Both the position numbers and the translations under genes were made by a program. From contig NZ_VAUA01000001.1 in the NCBI RefSeq assembly GCF_005771405.1, positions 1 through 64,000 on the forward strand: a stretch of DNA of 64,000 nucleotides, in the 5' to 3' direction. This DNA is from Parasedimentitalea maritima (lineage in GTDB: Bacteria > Pseudomonadota > Alphaproteobacteria > Rhodobacterales > Rhodobacteraceae). A model generated the notes under the pieces. That model was given only the letters and a program-made list of their open reading frames with translations. It was not told where the DNA came from and searched no databases. Positions within the stretch are counted from its first letter, which is position 1. Each line of letters opens with the position of its first letter. Shown one piece after another: positions 25,330 through 34,785 of this stretch.

Positions 25330-26421
25330 ATGGTAACCACATATTCCCATGATCTGAATGGCCCCTTGCTCCGATCCATTGCCTATTTCTGTATTCTGCT
25401 ACTGACTTGGGGCCAGCCCCTGACAGCGCAGAACTTGACGGTTGCTACCGTCACCCGACCACCGTTTTCCATGATTGAAAGCGGCGGTGATACTGGTTTT
25501 TCAATGGAGCTGCTCGAGGCACTTTCCAAGCGTCTGAACTGGAACTACAGCATCAGTCGGCAGGAGGGGTTTTCCGATATGCTCGATCTGGTGCGTAGCG
25601 GACAGGCTGATCTGGCAATCGCGAATATCTCCATCACCGCAGCCCGCGAAACGGAGATGGATTTTAGCCATCCCATTTTTGAAAGTGGTCTACAGATGAT
25701 GGTGCAGGCGGAGGATGTGCGTGAGCCGTCGCTTCTTAAGGCGCTATTGTCCTGGGACTTAGCAGCAGCCATTGGAATCGCATTTGTGTTGTTGCTCGGT
25801 GGTGGCATGCTGATGTGGGGATTTGAACGAAGGGCTCAACCTTACTTTGATAGACCGCTGAAAGAGGCTTGGTTCCCATCGTTTTGGTGGGCGTTGAACC
25901 TAGTGGTTAATGGTGGCTTTGAGGAACGGGTCCCGCGTACTCCGATTGGCCGTATGTTTGGTGTGATACTCGTAGTTTCGTCGCTGTTTGTGGTGTCTGT
26001 TTTTGTAGCCAAGATCACAGCAGTGATGACCGTTGATGCCATCAATGGAAGCGTCAATTCTGTGAATGACCTGTACGGAAAACGAGTGGGCACAATCCAC
26101 GGTTCAACAGCCGCTGGATTTCTGGATAGACGTGAAATTGACTATAACAGCTACGACGGGCTGACTGAGCTGTTGGATGCCTTTGAGACAGGTAACATTC
26201 GAGTGGTGGTCTTTGATGCACCGATTCTCAGCCATTACAGCTCTCATCAGGGCAGTCAGTTTGGTCGCACAGTTGGTGCGGTGTTCCTCAAAGAAAATTA
26301 TGGCATTGTTTTCCCGGAAGGCTCGCCCTTGGTCGAAGATGTCAACCGCGCCTTGTTGGCGCTGCGCGAAGACGGAACATATGATTCCATCTATCGTCAC
26401 TGGTTTGGGTCTCGCAACTAA
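25330..26421 (+). CDS. GluR0-like ligand-gated ion channel (binding protein with inserted pore)
   Basis: 363-residue membrane protein that joins a periplasmic amino-acid-binding fold to a two-helix pore. Order: signal peptide (1-33), binding lobe S1 (36-130; TVTRPPFSM, and ITAARETEMDFSHP with Arg106 at the ligand-carboxylate position), helix M1 (143-164), pore loop (181-203), helix M2 (208-235), lobe S2 (245-363; VVVFDAP with Asp296 at the amino-group position). This is the layout of prokaryotic ionotropic glutamate receptors such as GluR0. The loop FWWALNLVVNGGFEERVP aligns with potassium-channel filters, but TVGYGD becomes NGGFEE. An amino acid is the likely ligand; the ion cannot be predicted. 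ATG 25330 was chosen over TTG 25303 because it gives a better signal peptide. Confidence 0.85.
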   Translation: MVTTYSHDLNGPLLRSIAYFCILLLTWGQPLTAQNLTVATVTRPPFSMIESGGDTGFSMELLEALSKRLNWNYSISRQEGFSDMLDLVRSGQADLAIANISITAARETEMDFSHPIFESGLQMMVQAEDVREPSLLKALLSWDLAAAIGIAFVLLLGGGMLMWGFERRAQPYFDRPLKEAWFPSFWWALNLVVNGGFEERVPRTPIGRMFGVILVVSSLFVVSVFVAKITAVMTVDAINGSVNSVNDLYGKRVGTIHGSTAAGFLDRREIDYNSYDGLTELLDAFETGNIRVVVFDAPILSHYSSHQGSQFGRTVGAVFLKENYGIVFPEGSPLVEDVNRALLALREDGTYDSIYRHWFGSRN

Positions 26422-26436
26422 GCCGGTGCCAAGCGT

Positions 26437-26784
26437 TTAATGGACAGTGTTGTCTTCGTCACCAAAGAACGGGGTCATCTGCGCAACAATCACTGAATTC
26501 TCTTCCAGGGCCCGCTGCATCAGTTCGCGTTCTTCGGTCTCGATTTCATGCCCCTCGGCTTCACGTTCGGCTAAGGTGCCATATCCAGTGACATCCAGCG
26601 GTGCGGTGTCAGCTTGCTTTAGAATAGCAACTGTTTCACGCACGGCTTCGGCTTCATCGATGCCCGAGGCATAGATCATAAGAGCCGCACCAGTGGCGTC
26701 TTTGGGCAGCCCGTCGCCCTCTTTGCGTCCGATTTGAACGACAAGCGTATAGACCTGCTGGCGGGATATTTTCTTCTTTTCCAT
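26437..26784 (-). CDS. Conserved-looking hypothetical protein
   Basis: 115-residue acidic soluble protein from MEKKKISRQQVYTLVVQIGR. No recognised domain, signal peptide or membrane segment. The chain alternates predicted helices and short strands (AALMIYASGIDEAEAVRETV, LAEREAEGHEIETEERELMQ) and ends with EDNTVH. Codon use resembles the neighbours, supporting a real gene. An alternative TTG at 26820 would add 12 residues. It is convergent with the ion-channel gene, 15 bases apart. Function unknown. Confidence 0.6.
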   Translation of the reverse strand: MEKKKISRQQVYTLVVQIGRKEGDGLPKDATGAALMIYASGIDEAEAVRETVAILKQADTAPLDVTGYGTLAEREAEGHEIETEERELMQRALEENSVIVAQMTPFFGDEDNTVH

Positions 26785-26940
26785 GCCGCTGCCATACCCC
26801 TGTACTGGGGCCTTGGTCAACTAGGGTCCCCAAAAGGTCTGCGAAGCACGGTCCAATGTGCAGAACTGGTTGGGTAATTTTCTAATATGAAACTTTTGTA
26901 GTCTAGGAATTGGGTCAAAGCATTAAATCAGGATTTTGTT

Positions 26941-28515
26941 ATGGCCATCGCTTCAGAGCTCCCAATTGATACCACAGCTACTGCAATGGACATGGCTAAT
27001 TCCATGTTCGGCAATGGTGTTTCTATCGTCGACGCTAGCTATTCAGGCGCGCAGTCTGCCTCGGGAATTTATAGCAATGGCGATACAGTGGCGTCAGGTA
27101 TCACGCCATCTGACACTGGTGTCATTTTGTCTACCGGCAATGCTGCTGATATTACCAATAGTTCCGGAGATGCGAATTTACGCGCCGATACATCAACCAA
27201 CAATCATTTGGATGGAACCAGTGAGCTGGACGCGTTAGCGGGCATGGAAACGTTTGATGCTGCAGTGTTTGATGCCACTTTTGTACCTGAAGGCTCGGTC
27301 CTGACGATGCAGATTACCTTCTCGTCTGAGGAGTATCTGGAATATGTGGACTCTGGATATAATGACGTTGTTGGTATCTGGGTCAATGGCGTGCAGGCGG
27401 AGTTGACCATTGGCGACGGTGATATTTCCATCGACAATATTAACGATAGTTCGAATCAAAACCTCTATGTCAACAATGCTGCTTCTGACGATCCTTACAA
27501 TACCGAGATGGACGGGTTCACTATTACAATGACCCTCAAGGCACCTGTTATTGCGGGTGAGGAAAACACAATTCGTATCGGCATAGCAGATGCTGGCGAT
27601 GGCGTGTATGATTCTAACTTGTTGATTGCAGGGGATTCCGTACAGGTCGAACTTATTGCATTGGATGATGACCTAACCATTTCCGGAGACGGATCAGAAA
27701 CCTTGGATATCTTGGGCAATGATATCAACGAAGGAGGTGCGTCATTAACCATCACCCATATCAACGGCCAGCCTGTATCTGCTGGTGATACTTTGGTCCT
27801 GCCAACGGGCGAAGAGGTCACCTTGAATGCTGATGGTACGTTGGCAATTTCCAACGACACAGATGTCGATGAAACCAACACATTTACCTATACGGTTGCA
27901 GATGACTTGGGAAATACAGATGTTGGTATTGTTGAAGTTACAACCGACACAAGCCTGCCAGGGGCGGCATGTTTTGTCGCGGGCACTTTGATTGATACCG
28001 TTGAAGGGCCAATAGCAGTTGAAGAGCTGGAGCCTGGTTGCCTGGTTGAGACACGCGATCACGGAGCGCAACCGTTACGTTGGATTGGCCGTAGTCCCCG
28101 CCGCGCCGAAGGCGCCGATGCTCCAGTCGTTTTTGCCGCAGGTGCGCTGGGCAATCATCATTGTATCGCCTTGTCTCCCAACCACCGGGTGATGATTGCG
28201 TCAGAACGTGCGGAGCTTTTGTTTGGTCAGTCCGAAGTCCTGATCAAAGCCAAGCACCTGGTCAATGACTGTTCGATTCGCGTGCAGGCCGATGGCAAGC
28301 CTGTGGTTTATGTGCATTTGCTTTTTGATCAACATGAGATCATCTGCGGTAACGGGTTAGAGAGTGAAAGCTACCATCCTGGTGCTGAAACGCTGGATGC
28401 TTTTGACCCTGAAACACGGGCTGAAGTCATAGATCTAATTGAAAAATGGCAGGGGTACGGCCCCTCTGCGCGTCCAGCATTGAAGTCACATGAAAGTCGG
28501 TTGTTGTTGCACTAA
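26941..28515 (+). CDS. Choice-of-anchor-L / cadherin-like / Hint-domain protein
   Basis: 524-residue, very acidic, Asp/Asn-rich protein with no N-terminal signal peptide, as in type I secreted proteins. Regions: choice-of-anchor L-like domain (about 18-235; FSSEEYLEYVDSGYNDVVGI), a cadherin-like or VCBS-type beta domain (about 240-335; LDILGNDINEGGASLTITHI), then a Hint_2 domain (about 343-480) starting ACFVAGTLIDTVEGPI with Cys344 and containing LSPNHRVMI. Hint domains can catalyse self-cleavage, and in this family they are common in secreted proteins of Rhodobacterales. A role at the cell surface is inferred. It stands alone, 4 bases from the end of convergent hutC. Confidence 0.82.
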   Translation: MAIASELPIDTTATAMDMANSMFGNGVSIVDASYSGAQSASGIYSNGDTVASGITPSDTGVILSTGNAADITNSSGDANLRADTSTNNHLDGTSELDALAGMETFDAAVFDATFVPEGSVLTMQITFSSEEYLEYVDSGYNDVVGIWVNGVQAELTIGDGDISIDNINDSSNQNLYVNNAASDDPYNTEMDGFTITMTLKAPVIAGEENTIRIGIADAGDGVYDSNLLIAGDSVQVELIALDDDLTISGDGSETLDILGNDINEGGASLTITHINGQPVSAGDTLVLPTGEEVTLNADGTLAISNDTDVDETNTFTYTVADDLGNTDVGIVEVTTDTSLPGAACFVAGTLIDTVEGPIAVEELEPGCLVETRDHGAQPLRWIGRSPRRAEGADAPVVFAAGALGNHHCIALSPNHRVMIASERAELLFGQSEVLIKAKHLVNDCSIRVQADGKPVVYVHLLFDQHEIICGNGLESESYHPGAETLDAFDPETRAEVIDLIEKWQGYGPSARPALKSHESRLLLH

Positions 28516-28519
28516 GTAA

Positions 28520-29236
28520 TCAGTATTGTGTGCTCATCCTATAACCGGGATGAAAAGTCATTCTTACAAAAGTGACCGGTTGTTGCTGAAACCACGTGGT
28601 GCGTTCCATTTGGAATAGTGGTGCGCCCGGAGGGCAAGTTAAAAATTCCGACATCTGGTCGTTTGCAGCAATGGCCAGAAAGGTAATTTCAGCGTTTGAA
28701 AACGGCATTTCTGAAAGCAACCATTCATTTGGGCCAACCGCTTTGAAATCGGCTTCACCCACCTCAGGAACGGCAGCGATGTTGATCCAGCGTTCTTCGA
28801 ATTGGAACGGTCTGTTGTCAGCATAGTGCATGCAATGCAAATGCAGAACCTGTGCATCAGCCTGCAAGCCGACCTGCGAGGCTAGCCAGGCTGGAGCGGT
28901 AATTTGCTGTCTCATCACCAATGCGTAACGGTAGGTCGCATTGATTTCTTCGATCTGCTGCCGGACCACTGCGATATCCAGTTTGGCTTGCTTGACAGGC
29001 GTCATAGCCACCCGCGTACCGCTTTTGCGTTTGCGATCAATTATGCCGCGATCAGCCAATTCACGCAGCGCCCTGTTCACGGTGGCGCGGGCACAGCCAA
29101 ACTCTGCTGCCAGTTCCAGTTCGGTTGGCAACAACGCACCCTGCGGCCAGTGCCGGTCTTCAATGCGCCGCAGAACCTCGTTGCGGACATCCTGAAATCC
29201 GGTTTTCTTTCGTTGTGTCACTGGTTGCCCTATCAC
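28520..29236 (-). CDS. hutC: Histidine-utilisation repressor HutC
   Basis: 238-residue GntR/HutC-family repressor. The N-terminal winged helix (about 12-75) contains LPTELELAAEFGCARATVNR and the recognition helix, and the C-terminal UTRA domain (about 92-230) binds the effector, urocanate in known HutC proteins. It diverges from hutD at the left end of the hut genes, and GntR-type operator sequences occur in both divergent hut promoter regions. Expected effect: repression of hut genes until histidine is degraded to urocanate. Confidence 0.92.
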   Translation of the reverse strand: MIGQPVTQRKKTGFQDVRNEVLRRIEDRHWPQGALLPTELELAAEFGCARATVNRALRELADRGIIDRKRKSGTRVAMTPVKQAKLDIAVVRQQIEEINATYRYALVMRQQITAPAWLASQVGLQADAQVLHLHCMHYADNRPFQFEERWINIAAVPEVGEADFKAVGPNEWLLSEMPFSNAEITFLAIAANDQMSEFLTCPPGAPLFQMERTTWFQQQPVTFVRMTFHPGYRMSTQY

Positions 29237-29253
29237 TGGAATTAGCTCTGGCT

Positions 29254-29275
29254 TAATGACATTATGTCTGCATTA
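29254..29275. promoter_or_regulatory. Candidate HutC operator between hutC and hutD
   Basis: TAATGACATTATGTCTGCATTA contains GACA-TTA-TGTC and an outer TAATG..CATTA symmetry. It shares ATTATGTCT with the reverse strand of the site at 31207-31222. The match to the GntR/HutC core GTnTAnAC is degenerate here. Confidence 0.5.
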
Positions 29276-29299
29276 AAGCGGGAATGTAAAGGAACCCCT

Positions 29300-29833
29300 A
29301 TGCGCTTATCTATCAACCAATCTGCAGCGGTACAGTGGAAAAACGGTGGTGGAACTACTCATGAGTTGGGCCAGCGTGTCGAGGCGGGTGAATTAATTTG
29401 GCGTCTAAGCTTGGCGAATATCGAAAAAGACGGCCCATTTTCGATCTTTCCAGGTCTGTGCCGAATCCACACGATAGTAGCGGGACAGGGGCTTTGTCTT
29501 TCTGGTGATGGCAATACCCTCTTGGTTAAGCCATTTCAGCCTGTGTCGTTTGATGGGGGCCTTAAGCTTGAGGCGCAGTTGGCAGATGGTCCATGTCGGG
29601 CCTTTAACGTAATTTTCGACCCCAGACGGGTTCAGGCAACAGCTCATCTACACACCACAGGCACCATGACTGTGGATGTCGGAGAGCACGCCCTATTCGT
29701 CTTGGCGGGAGAGATGGACCTTGGTGCAGCTGGGTGTTTTTCCAAGTTTCAAGGATTGGTATTGAACGGTCCCGCCACCGGTGAAATATCCGATGGCGGG
29801 GTGGTGCTGCATATCTGTTTCGCGCAGACCTAA
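29300..29833 (+). CDS. hutD: HutD family protein
   Basis: 177-residue cupin-like protein. The start MRLSINQSAAVQWKNGGGTT follows AAAGGAA; WKNGGGTTHEL is the diagnostic HutD motif. Later GPFSIFPGLCRIHTIVAGQG also fits. HutD belongs to hut regulons and is thought to limit or tune histidine catabolism, but its biochemical role is not settled. It diverges from hutC and its last 4 bases overlap the stop region of convergent hutF. Confidence 0.9.
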   Translation: MRLSINQSAAVQWKNGGGTTHELGQRVEAGELIWRLSLANIEKDGPFSIFPGLCRIHTIVAGQGLCLSGDGNTLLVKPFQPVSFDGGLKLEAQLADGPCRAFNVIFDPRRVQATAHLHTTGTMTVDVGEHALFVLAGEMDLGAAGCFSKFQGLVLNGPATGEISDGGVVLHICFAQT

Positions 29834-31197
29834 ATTGCCGATAGCAAGCTGTGGATAGCCTGACGATATTTGGCGACAATGGCCTCGCGCGATACATGAC
29901 GTCCGCTCTGCACTTGGTGGCGCCCCGCAGACCATAGATCGGTGACAAGTTTATCCCCGGCGGCAAAGCATAGACCATCGAGAATCTGATCGTCGCGCAG
30001 CGCGCATAGTGAAGGAGTGGTGCTGTCAATTGCGACCAGATCTGCCAATGCGCCCACCTCGATCTGTCCAGCCTTGCGGCCGAGTGCCTGGGCGCCTCCG
30101 ACAGCCGCGCCCAGATAAAGGGTTTCACCCACCGACCCCTCGCCGGGGATGATTACATTACGGCTGAGTTCACGTAACCGCTGTGAATACTCCAGCATTC
30201 GCAGCTCTTCAGGCAGCGAAATCCGTACATTTGAATCCGAACCAATGCCAAAGGAACCGCCGTGAGCCAGATATTCAACGCCGTTGAATGGGCCGTCACC
30301 CAGGTTGGCTTCGGTGATTGGACACAAGCCAGCCACAGCGCCAGACTGCGCCATATCTTGGGTTTCTGCGTTGGTCATATGGGTCGCGTGGATCAAGCAC
30401 CATGTGTCGTCAACCGGTGCATTCTGTAACAGCCATTCCACTGGCCTTGCACCTAGCCAAGCCTCAACATCAGCAACTTCTTTGGGCTGCTCCGCGATGT
30501 GGATGTGTGCAGGGTTGCCAAGTTGAAGCGCCAAAACCTCTTTTAGATCATTGGGGCAAGTGGCACGAAGAGAATGAGGTGCGATACCCACTCGGGTATC
30601 GGCGGGTAGGAGGGAGGTTGCAAGTTGCCGGGCCTCAGTTACCAGATTGCTATACTCGTCAACGGTGTTGCCAAATCTCTTTTGACCGCCACCCAAATCG
30701 GCCTCACCCGCACCGCCATAGCTATAGAGAACTGGCAGATGGGTTAGACCAATCCCTGTTTCGCTGGCAGCGGCAAAGACTCTCTGGCTCAGCTCACTAA
30801 TCGAACTATACCGTGTCCCACCGGGTTGGTGGTGCACATAGTGAAACTCGCCGACAGAAGCATAACCAGCTTCCTGCATCTCCATAAACACCAAGGCAGC
30901 TATAGCTTGGTATTGTTCCGGCGTTACATGCTCCACAAATTGGTACATCAACTTCCGCCAAGTCCAGAAACTATCCTTTCCAGCGGCTCGAACCTCGGTC
31001 ATCCCTGCCATCGCACGCTGAAAACTATGTGAATGCAGGTTTCCAAGCGAGGGCAGCAGGGTTTCGACAAGCATATCCCCTGGCTGCGCAGTTGTGTCCA
31101 TCTGCAGTGCAGTGATCTGCCCCATATCGTGGGTCAGCCGCAAGTCGTGAACCCAGCCGTCAGGAGTACAGGCGCGTTTGGCGAATATAGTCTGCAT
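29830..31197 (-). CDS. hutF: Formimidoylglutamate deiminase
   Basis: 455-residue amidohydrolase converting N-formimidoyl-glutamate to N-formylglutamate and ammonia. Metal ligands: HSHSFQRAM with His55 and His57, a later His in [17 protein letters not shown], and the catalytic Asp in [16 protein letters not shown]. It implies the five-step hut pathway, in agreement with hutG next door. It diverges from hutI across a 74-base promoter region containing a strong HutC-type operator. Confidence 0.95.
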   Translation of the reverse strand: MQTIFAKRACTPDGWVHDLRLTHDMGQITALQMDTTAQPGDMLVETLLPSLGNLHSHSFQRAMAGMTEVRAAGKDSFWTWRKLMYQFVEHVTPEQYQAIAALVFMEMQEAGYASVGEFHYVHHQPGGTRYSSISELSQRVFAAASETGIGLTHLPVLYSYGGAGEADLGGGQKRFGNTVDEYSNLVTEARQLATSLLPADTRVGIAPHSLRATCPNDLKEVLALQLGNPAHIHIAEQPKEVADVEAWLGARPVEWLLQNAPVDDTWCLIHATHMTNAETQDMAQSGAVAGLCPITEANLGDGPFNGVEYLAHGGSFGIGSDSNVRISLPEELRMLEYSQRLRELSRNVIIPGEGSVGETLYLGAAVGGAQALGRKAGQIEVGALADLVAIDSTTPSLCALRDDQILDGLCFAAGDKLVTDLWSAGRHQVQSGRHVSREAIVAKYRQAIHSLLSAI

Positions 31198-31206
31198 GTG
31201 ACCCTC

Positions 31207-31222
31207 TTATGTATAGACATAA
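31207..31222. promoter_or_regulatory. HutC-type operator between hutF and hutI
   Basis: TTATGT-ATAG-ACATAA is a perfect 6+4+6 palindrome whose core GTATAGAC fits the GTnTAnAC pattern of HutC-subfamily GntR regulators. It lies 10 bases upstream of hutF and 50 upstream of hutI, suited to controlling both. Confidence 0.7.
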
Positions 31223-31271
31223 TGATGTTAATCTCATACCTTCCCCTCATCAAGAGATTTGCGAGGGCGGA

Positions 31272-32486
31272 ATGAAAGAAACATCCCAGTATGTTCTGGC
31301 CAATGTAAACGTGGCCACGATGGTACCAGAAGCCGAGCCGTACGGAATGATACCTGCGGGAGCAGTGGTTATTGCCGGTGGAAAAATCCAATGGGTTGGT
31401 GTTGCGGCTGATTTGCCCGAAACCTACGCCAGTTGGACGGTACAGGATATGGGCGGTCGATTGGTCACGCCTGGTTTAATCGATTGCCACACCCATGTGG
31501 TGTTTGGGGGCGACCGGGCCCAAGAATTCGAAATGCGCCTGAACGGAGCCAGCTACGAAGAAGTGGCGCGGGCAGGCGGTGGTATTGTCTCTACCGTTTC
31601 GGCCACACGCTCTGCGACATTAGATGACTTGGTGGCCTCAGCATTGCAGCGTCTCGACGCCTTGATCGCTGAAGGGGGCACTGTGGTAGAAGTGAAATCC
31701 GGATATGGTCTGGACCACGAGACCGAACTGACAATGCTGCGAGCAGCCCGTCAATTGGCCAAGCTGCGTCCCGTGACCATCAAAACCACGTTTCTTGGGG
31801 CCCACGCGGCCCCCGCCGAATACAAAGGTCGCGATGATGACTATATCAGCGAGGTCTGCATTCCAGCCCTACGCGCTGCACATGCAGAGGGGCTGGTAGA
31901 TGCTGTTGACGGATTTTGCGAAGGTATCGCCTTTGGCCCGGAACAGATCGAGCGGGTATTCAAGGTGGCGCAGGAATTGGACCTGCCAGTCAAGTTGCAC
32001 GCAGAACAGCTAAGCCATCAGGGCGGTACCCTACTGGCTGCCCGATATGGTGCGCTGTCCGTTGACCATGTAGAATACGCCAATGAACAAGATGCAGAGG
32101 CAATGGCGGCCTCTGGCTCTGTTGCAGTGATACTGCCCGGCGCCTTTTACACCCTGCGTGAAACGCAGGCCCCACCAATTGAACACTTTCGCAGCCACGG
32201 TGTGCCAATGGCATTGGCAACCGATTGCAACCCCGGCTCTTCGCCGATGACCTCTCTGCTATTGGCAATGAATATGGGGTGCACCTTGTTCCGCATGACC
32301 CCGGCAGAGGCATTGGCTGGTGTAACCCGCAATGCCGCTCGTGCCCTGGGCATGGCAAACCGGGGCCAAGTTGCGCCGGGATTGCAGGCTGATTTGGCGG
32401 TCTGGGATGTCAAAACCCCCGCAGAGCTCGCTTATCGGATTGGCTTTAATCCGCTCTACGCACGTATCCATAAAGGTGAAATATGA
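31272..32486 (+). CDS. hutI: Imidazolonepropionase
   Basis: 404-residue amidohydrolase that opens imidazolone-propionate to N-formimidoyl-glutamate. [20 protein letters not shown] (about residues 70-89) supplies metal-binding histidines and substrate residues, and [19 protein letters not shown] holds the conserved Asp. ATG 31272 with GAGGGCGGA upstream is chosen; an in-frame ATG at 31209 falls inside the operator. First gene of the hutI-hutH-hutG-hutU operon, all joined by ATGA overlaps. Confidence 0.95.
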   Translation: MKETSQYVLANVNVATMVPEAEPYGMIPAGAVVIAGGKIQWVGVAADLPETYASWTVQDMGGRLVTPGLIDCHTHVVFGGDRAQEFEMRLNGASYEEVARAGGGIVSTVSATRSATLDDLVASALQRLDALIAEGGTVVEVKSGYGLDHETELTMLRAARQLAKLRPVTIKTTFLGAHAAPAEYKGRDDDYISEVCIPALRAAHAEGLVDAVDGFCEGIAFGPEQIERVFKVAQELDLPVKLHAEQLSHQGGTLLAARYGALSVDHVEYANEQDAEAMAASGSVAVILPGAFYTLRETQAPPIEHFRSHGVPMALATDCNPGSSPMTSLLLAMNMGCTLFRMTPAEALAGVTRNAARALGMANRGQVAPGLQADLAVWDVKTPAELAYRIGFNPLYARIHKGEI

Positions 32487-34006
32487 TCTCGTTAATGCCC
32501 GGCGCGGTAACTCTTGCCACGCTTAAAGACATCTACCGTAATCAAACTCCGGCACAACTGCACGACAGCGCACGCCCGGCTGTTGAAGCCGCTGCACAAA
32601 TGGTCGCAAGCGCGGCGGCTGGGGAAGATGCAGTTTATGGCATCAACACCGGTTTTGGAAAGCTGGCCAGCAAAAAGATCGCGCCCGAAGATACGACCAC
32701 ACTGCAGCGGAATTTGATCCTGTCGCATTGCTGTGGTGTTGGCGACCCGCTGCCCGAAGACAAGGTGCGGTTGATGATGACGCTCAAGCTGCTGTCGATG
32801 GGGCGCGGCGCTTCCGGCGTTCGGTGGTTAGTAATAGAGCAGATTGAACAGATGCTGGCGCATGGGGTCATTCCAGTGGTTCCCTCACAGGGGTCAGTTG
32901 GGGCTTCGGGCGACTTGGCGCCACTGGCACATATGGCGGCGGCAATGATTGGCGCGGGCGAGGCCGCCTATGAAGGCATTCGCATGACCAGCCAAGAGGC
33001 CTTGGAAAAGGCAGGTTTAGAGCCAATAGTTCTGGGTCCAAAAGAAGGTTTGGGCCTGATCAACGGCACCCAATTTTCGACAGCGTGCGCCCTTGCTGGG
33101 CTGTTCGATGGCTGGCGTATGGCCGAGGCCTCAATGGTTATTGCCGCGCTTAGTACTGACGCGATTATGGGTTCAACTGCGCCGCTGCTGGCTGATATTC
33201 ATTCGCTGCGTGGACATGCTGGTCAAATCGACGTTGCTCGCGAAATGCGAACAGTTATGGAAGGATCTGAGATCCGCGAAAGTCACCGCGAAGATGACAC
33301 TCGGGTACAGGACCCATATTGCATTCGTTGTCAGCCACAGGTGCTGGGCGCTGCATTAGATGTGTTGCGAATGGCCGCCAGTACACTCGAAATCGAAGCC
33401 AACGCAGTGACCGATAACCCGCTCGTTTTGGTCAATGAAGGCCGCATTGTCTCGGGCGGAAATTTCCATGCGGAATATGTGGGTTTTGCTGCTGACCAGA
33501 TTGCACTGGCTCTGGCAGAGATTGGTGCAATCGCCCAACGCCGGGTGGCTCTCATGGTTGACCCAACTCTCAGCTACGACCTACCGCCATTTCTAACACC
33601 GAATCCAGGTCTCAATTCTGGGTTTATGATTGCTGAAGTCACCACCGCTGCATTGATGAGCGAGAACAAGCATCTCGCCAACCCGTGTGTTACCGACAGC
33701 ACGCCCACCTCGGCCAACCAAGAGGACCATGTGTCGATGGCCGCCCATGGTGCGCTGAGGCTAGGACGCATGAATGACAATCTATCGGTGATATTAGGCG
33801 TTGAATTCCTTTGCGCTGCGCAAGGGGTCGAGGCCCGTGCACCTCTGGCCACATCAACAAAACTGAATGATGTGATTGCCATGTTGCGGAGCCAAGTCCC
33901 GACACTTGGAGAAGATCGGTATTTGGCTCCGGACATCGAAACCGCCAGCACAATGGTGCGCGATGGAAAGGTGGCAACAGCTGCCGGGTTGGAGGTCGCC
34001 GCATGA
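32483..34006 (+). CDS. hutH: Histidine ammonia-lyase
   Basis: 507-residue enzyme that removes ammonia from L-histidine to give trans-urocanate. The internal Ala-Ser-Gly (residues 141-143, in [18 protein letters not shown]) cyclises to the MIO electrophile. Tyr53 in VYGINTGFG and HEDD-like [14 protein letters not shown] also match the family active site. Overlaps hutI and hutG by 4 nt each. Confidence 0.97.
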   Translation: MISLMPGAVTLATLKDIYRNQTPAQLHDSARPAVEAAAQMVASAAAGEDAVYGINTGFGKLASKKIAPEDTTTLQRNLILSHCCGVGDPLPEDKVRLMMTLKLLSMGRGASGVRWLVIEQIEQMLAHGVIPVVPSQGSVGASGDLAPLAHMAAAMIGAGEAAYEGIRMTSQEALEKAGLEPIVLGPKEGLGLINGTQFSTACALAGLFDGWRMAEASMVIAALSTDAIMGSTAPLLADIHSLRGHAGQIDVAREMRTVMEGSEIRESHREDDTRVQDPYCIRCQPQVLGAALDVLRMAASTLEIEANAVTDNPLVLVNEGRIVSGGNFHAEYVGFAADQIALALAEIGAIAQRRVALMVDPTLSYDLPPFLTPNPGLNSGFMIAEVTTAALMSENKHLANPCVTDSTPTSANQEDHVSMAAHGALRLGRMNDNLSVILGVEFLCAAQGVEARAPLATSTKLNDVIAMLRSQVPTLGEDRYLAPDIETASTMVRDGKVATAAGLEVAA

Positions 34007-34785
34007 TCGAAACGATCCAAGGTAATAGCCCAGTGGTGCTGGGCCTGCCTCACACAGGAACCGAGGTGCCGCCTGAAATTTGGGATGGGTTGAACGAGAC
34101 CGGGCAGGCGCTTGCTGACACTGATTGGCATATCCATGACCTGTATGCAGGGCTGGTTGCCGATATCACCAGTGTACGTACCCCCATCCACCGCTACGTG
34201 ATCGATGTAAACCGTGACCCGGCAGGAGAGTCCCTGTATCCCGGACAGAATACGACTACGTTGTGCCCGCTCACTGACTTTGATGGCCAGTCAATTTATC
34301 AATCTGGTGCTGAACCAACTGCAACAGAAATTTCGCGGCGCCGTGATCTTTATCATACGCCGTATCACGCGGCTTTGCAGGGTGAGCTGGAACGGGTCAA
34401 GGCGATCCATGGATTTGTCATTCTGTATGACTGTCATTCGATCCGTGGCGACATCCCTTTTCTGTTTCAGGGGCGGTTGCCAGATTTCAATATTGGCACC
34501 AACTTGGGCGCGACATGCGATGGCGCAATCGAGACGCTGGTTGCAAATAGGTGTACCGCAGCATCGGGCTATTCCAGCATCCAGAATGGCCGCTTTAAGG
34601 GCGGCTGGACCACACGTCACTACGGCCATCCAGCCAAGGGGCAACATGCTATCCAGATGGAACTTGCACAGGCCACGTACTGCGCCGAGACATCTCCCTG
34701 GACTATGATTCCTGACAGGGCTGGCACTCTGCGCACCCATCTCACCGACATTCTCACTGACCTGAAAAACTGGAGACCGACATGA
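34003..34785 (+). CDS. hutG: N-formylglutamate deformylase
   Basis: 260-residue N-formylglutamate amidohydrolase (FGase family) releasing formate and L-glutamate, the last step. [14 protein letters not shown] at the N-terminus, [13 protein letters not shown], and [16 protein letters not shown] are the family motifs with metal and substrate residues. It complements hutF: together they replace the single-step formimidoylglutamase found in some bacteria. ATGA overlaps on both sides. Confidence 0.94.
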   Translation: MIETIQGNSPVVLGLPHTGTEVPPEIWDGLNETGQALADTDWHIHDLYAGLVADITSVRTPIHRYVIDVNRDPAGESLYPGQNTTTLCPLTDFDGQSIYQSGAEPTATEISRRRDLYHTPYHAALQGELERVKAIHGFVILYDCHSIRGDIPFLFQGRLPDFNIGTNLGATCDGAIETLVANRCTAASGYSSIQNGRFKGGWTTRHYGHPAKGQHAIQMELAQATYCAETSPWTMIPDRAGTLRTHLTDILTDLKNWRPT

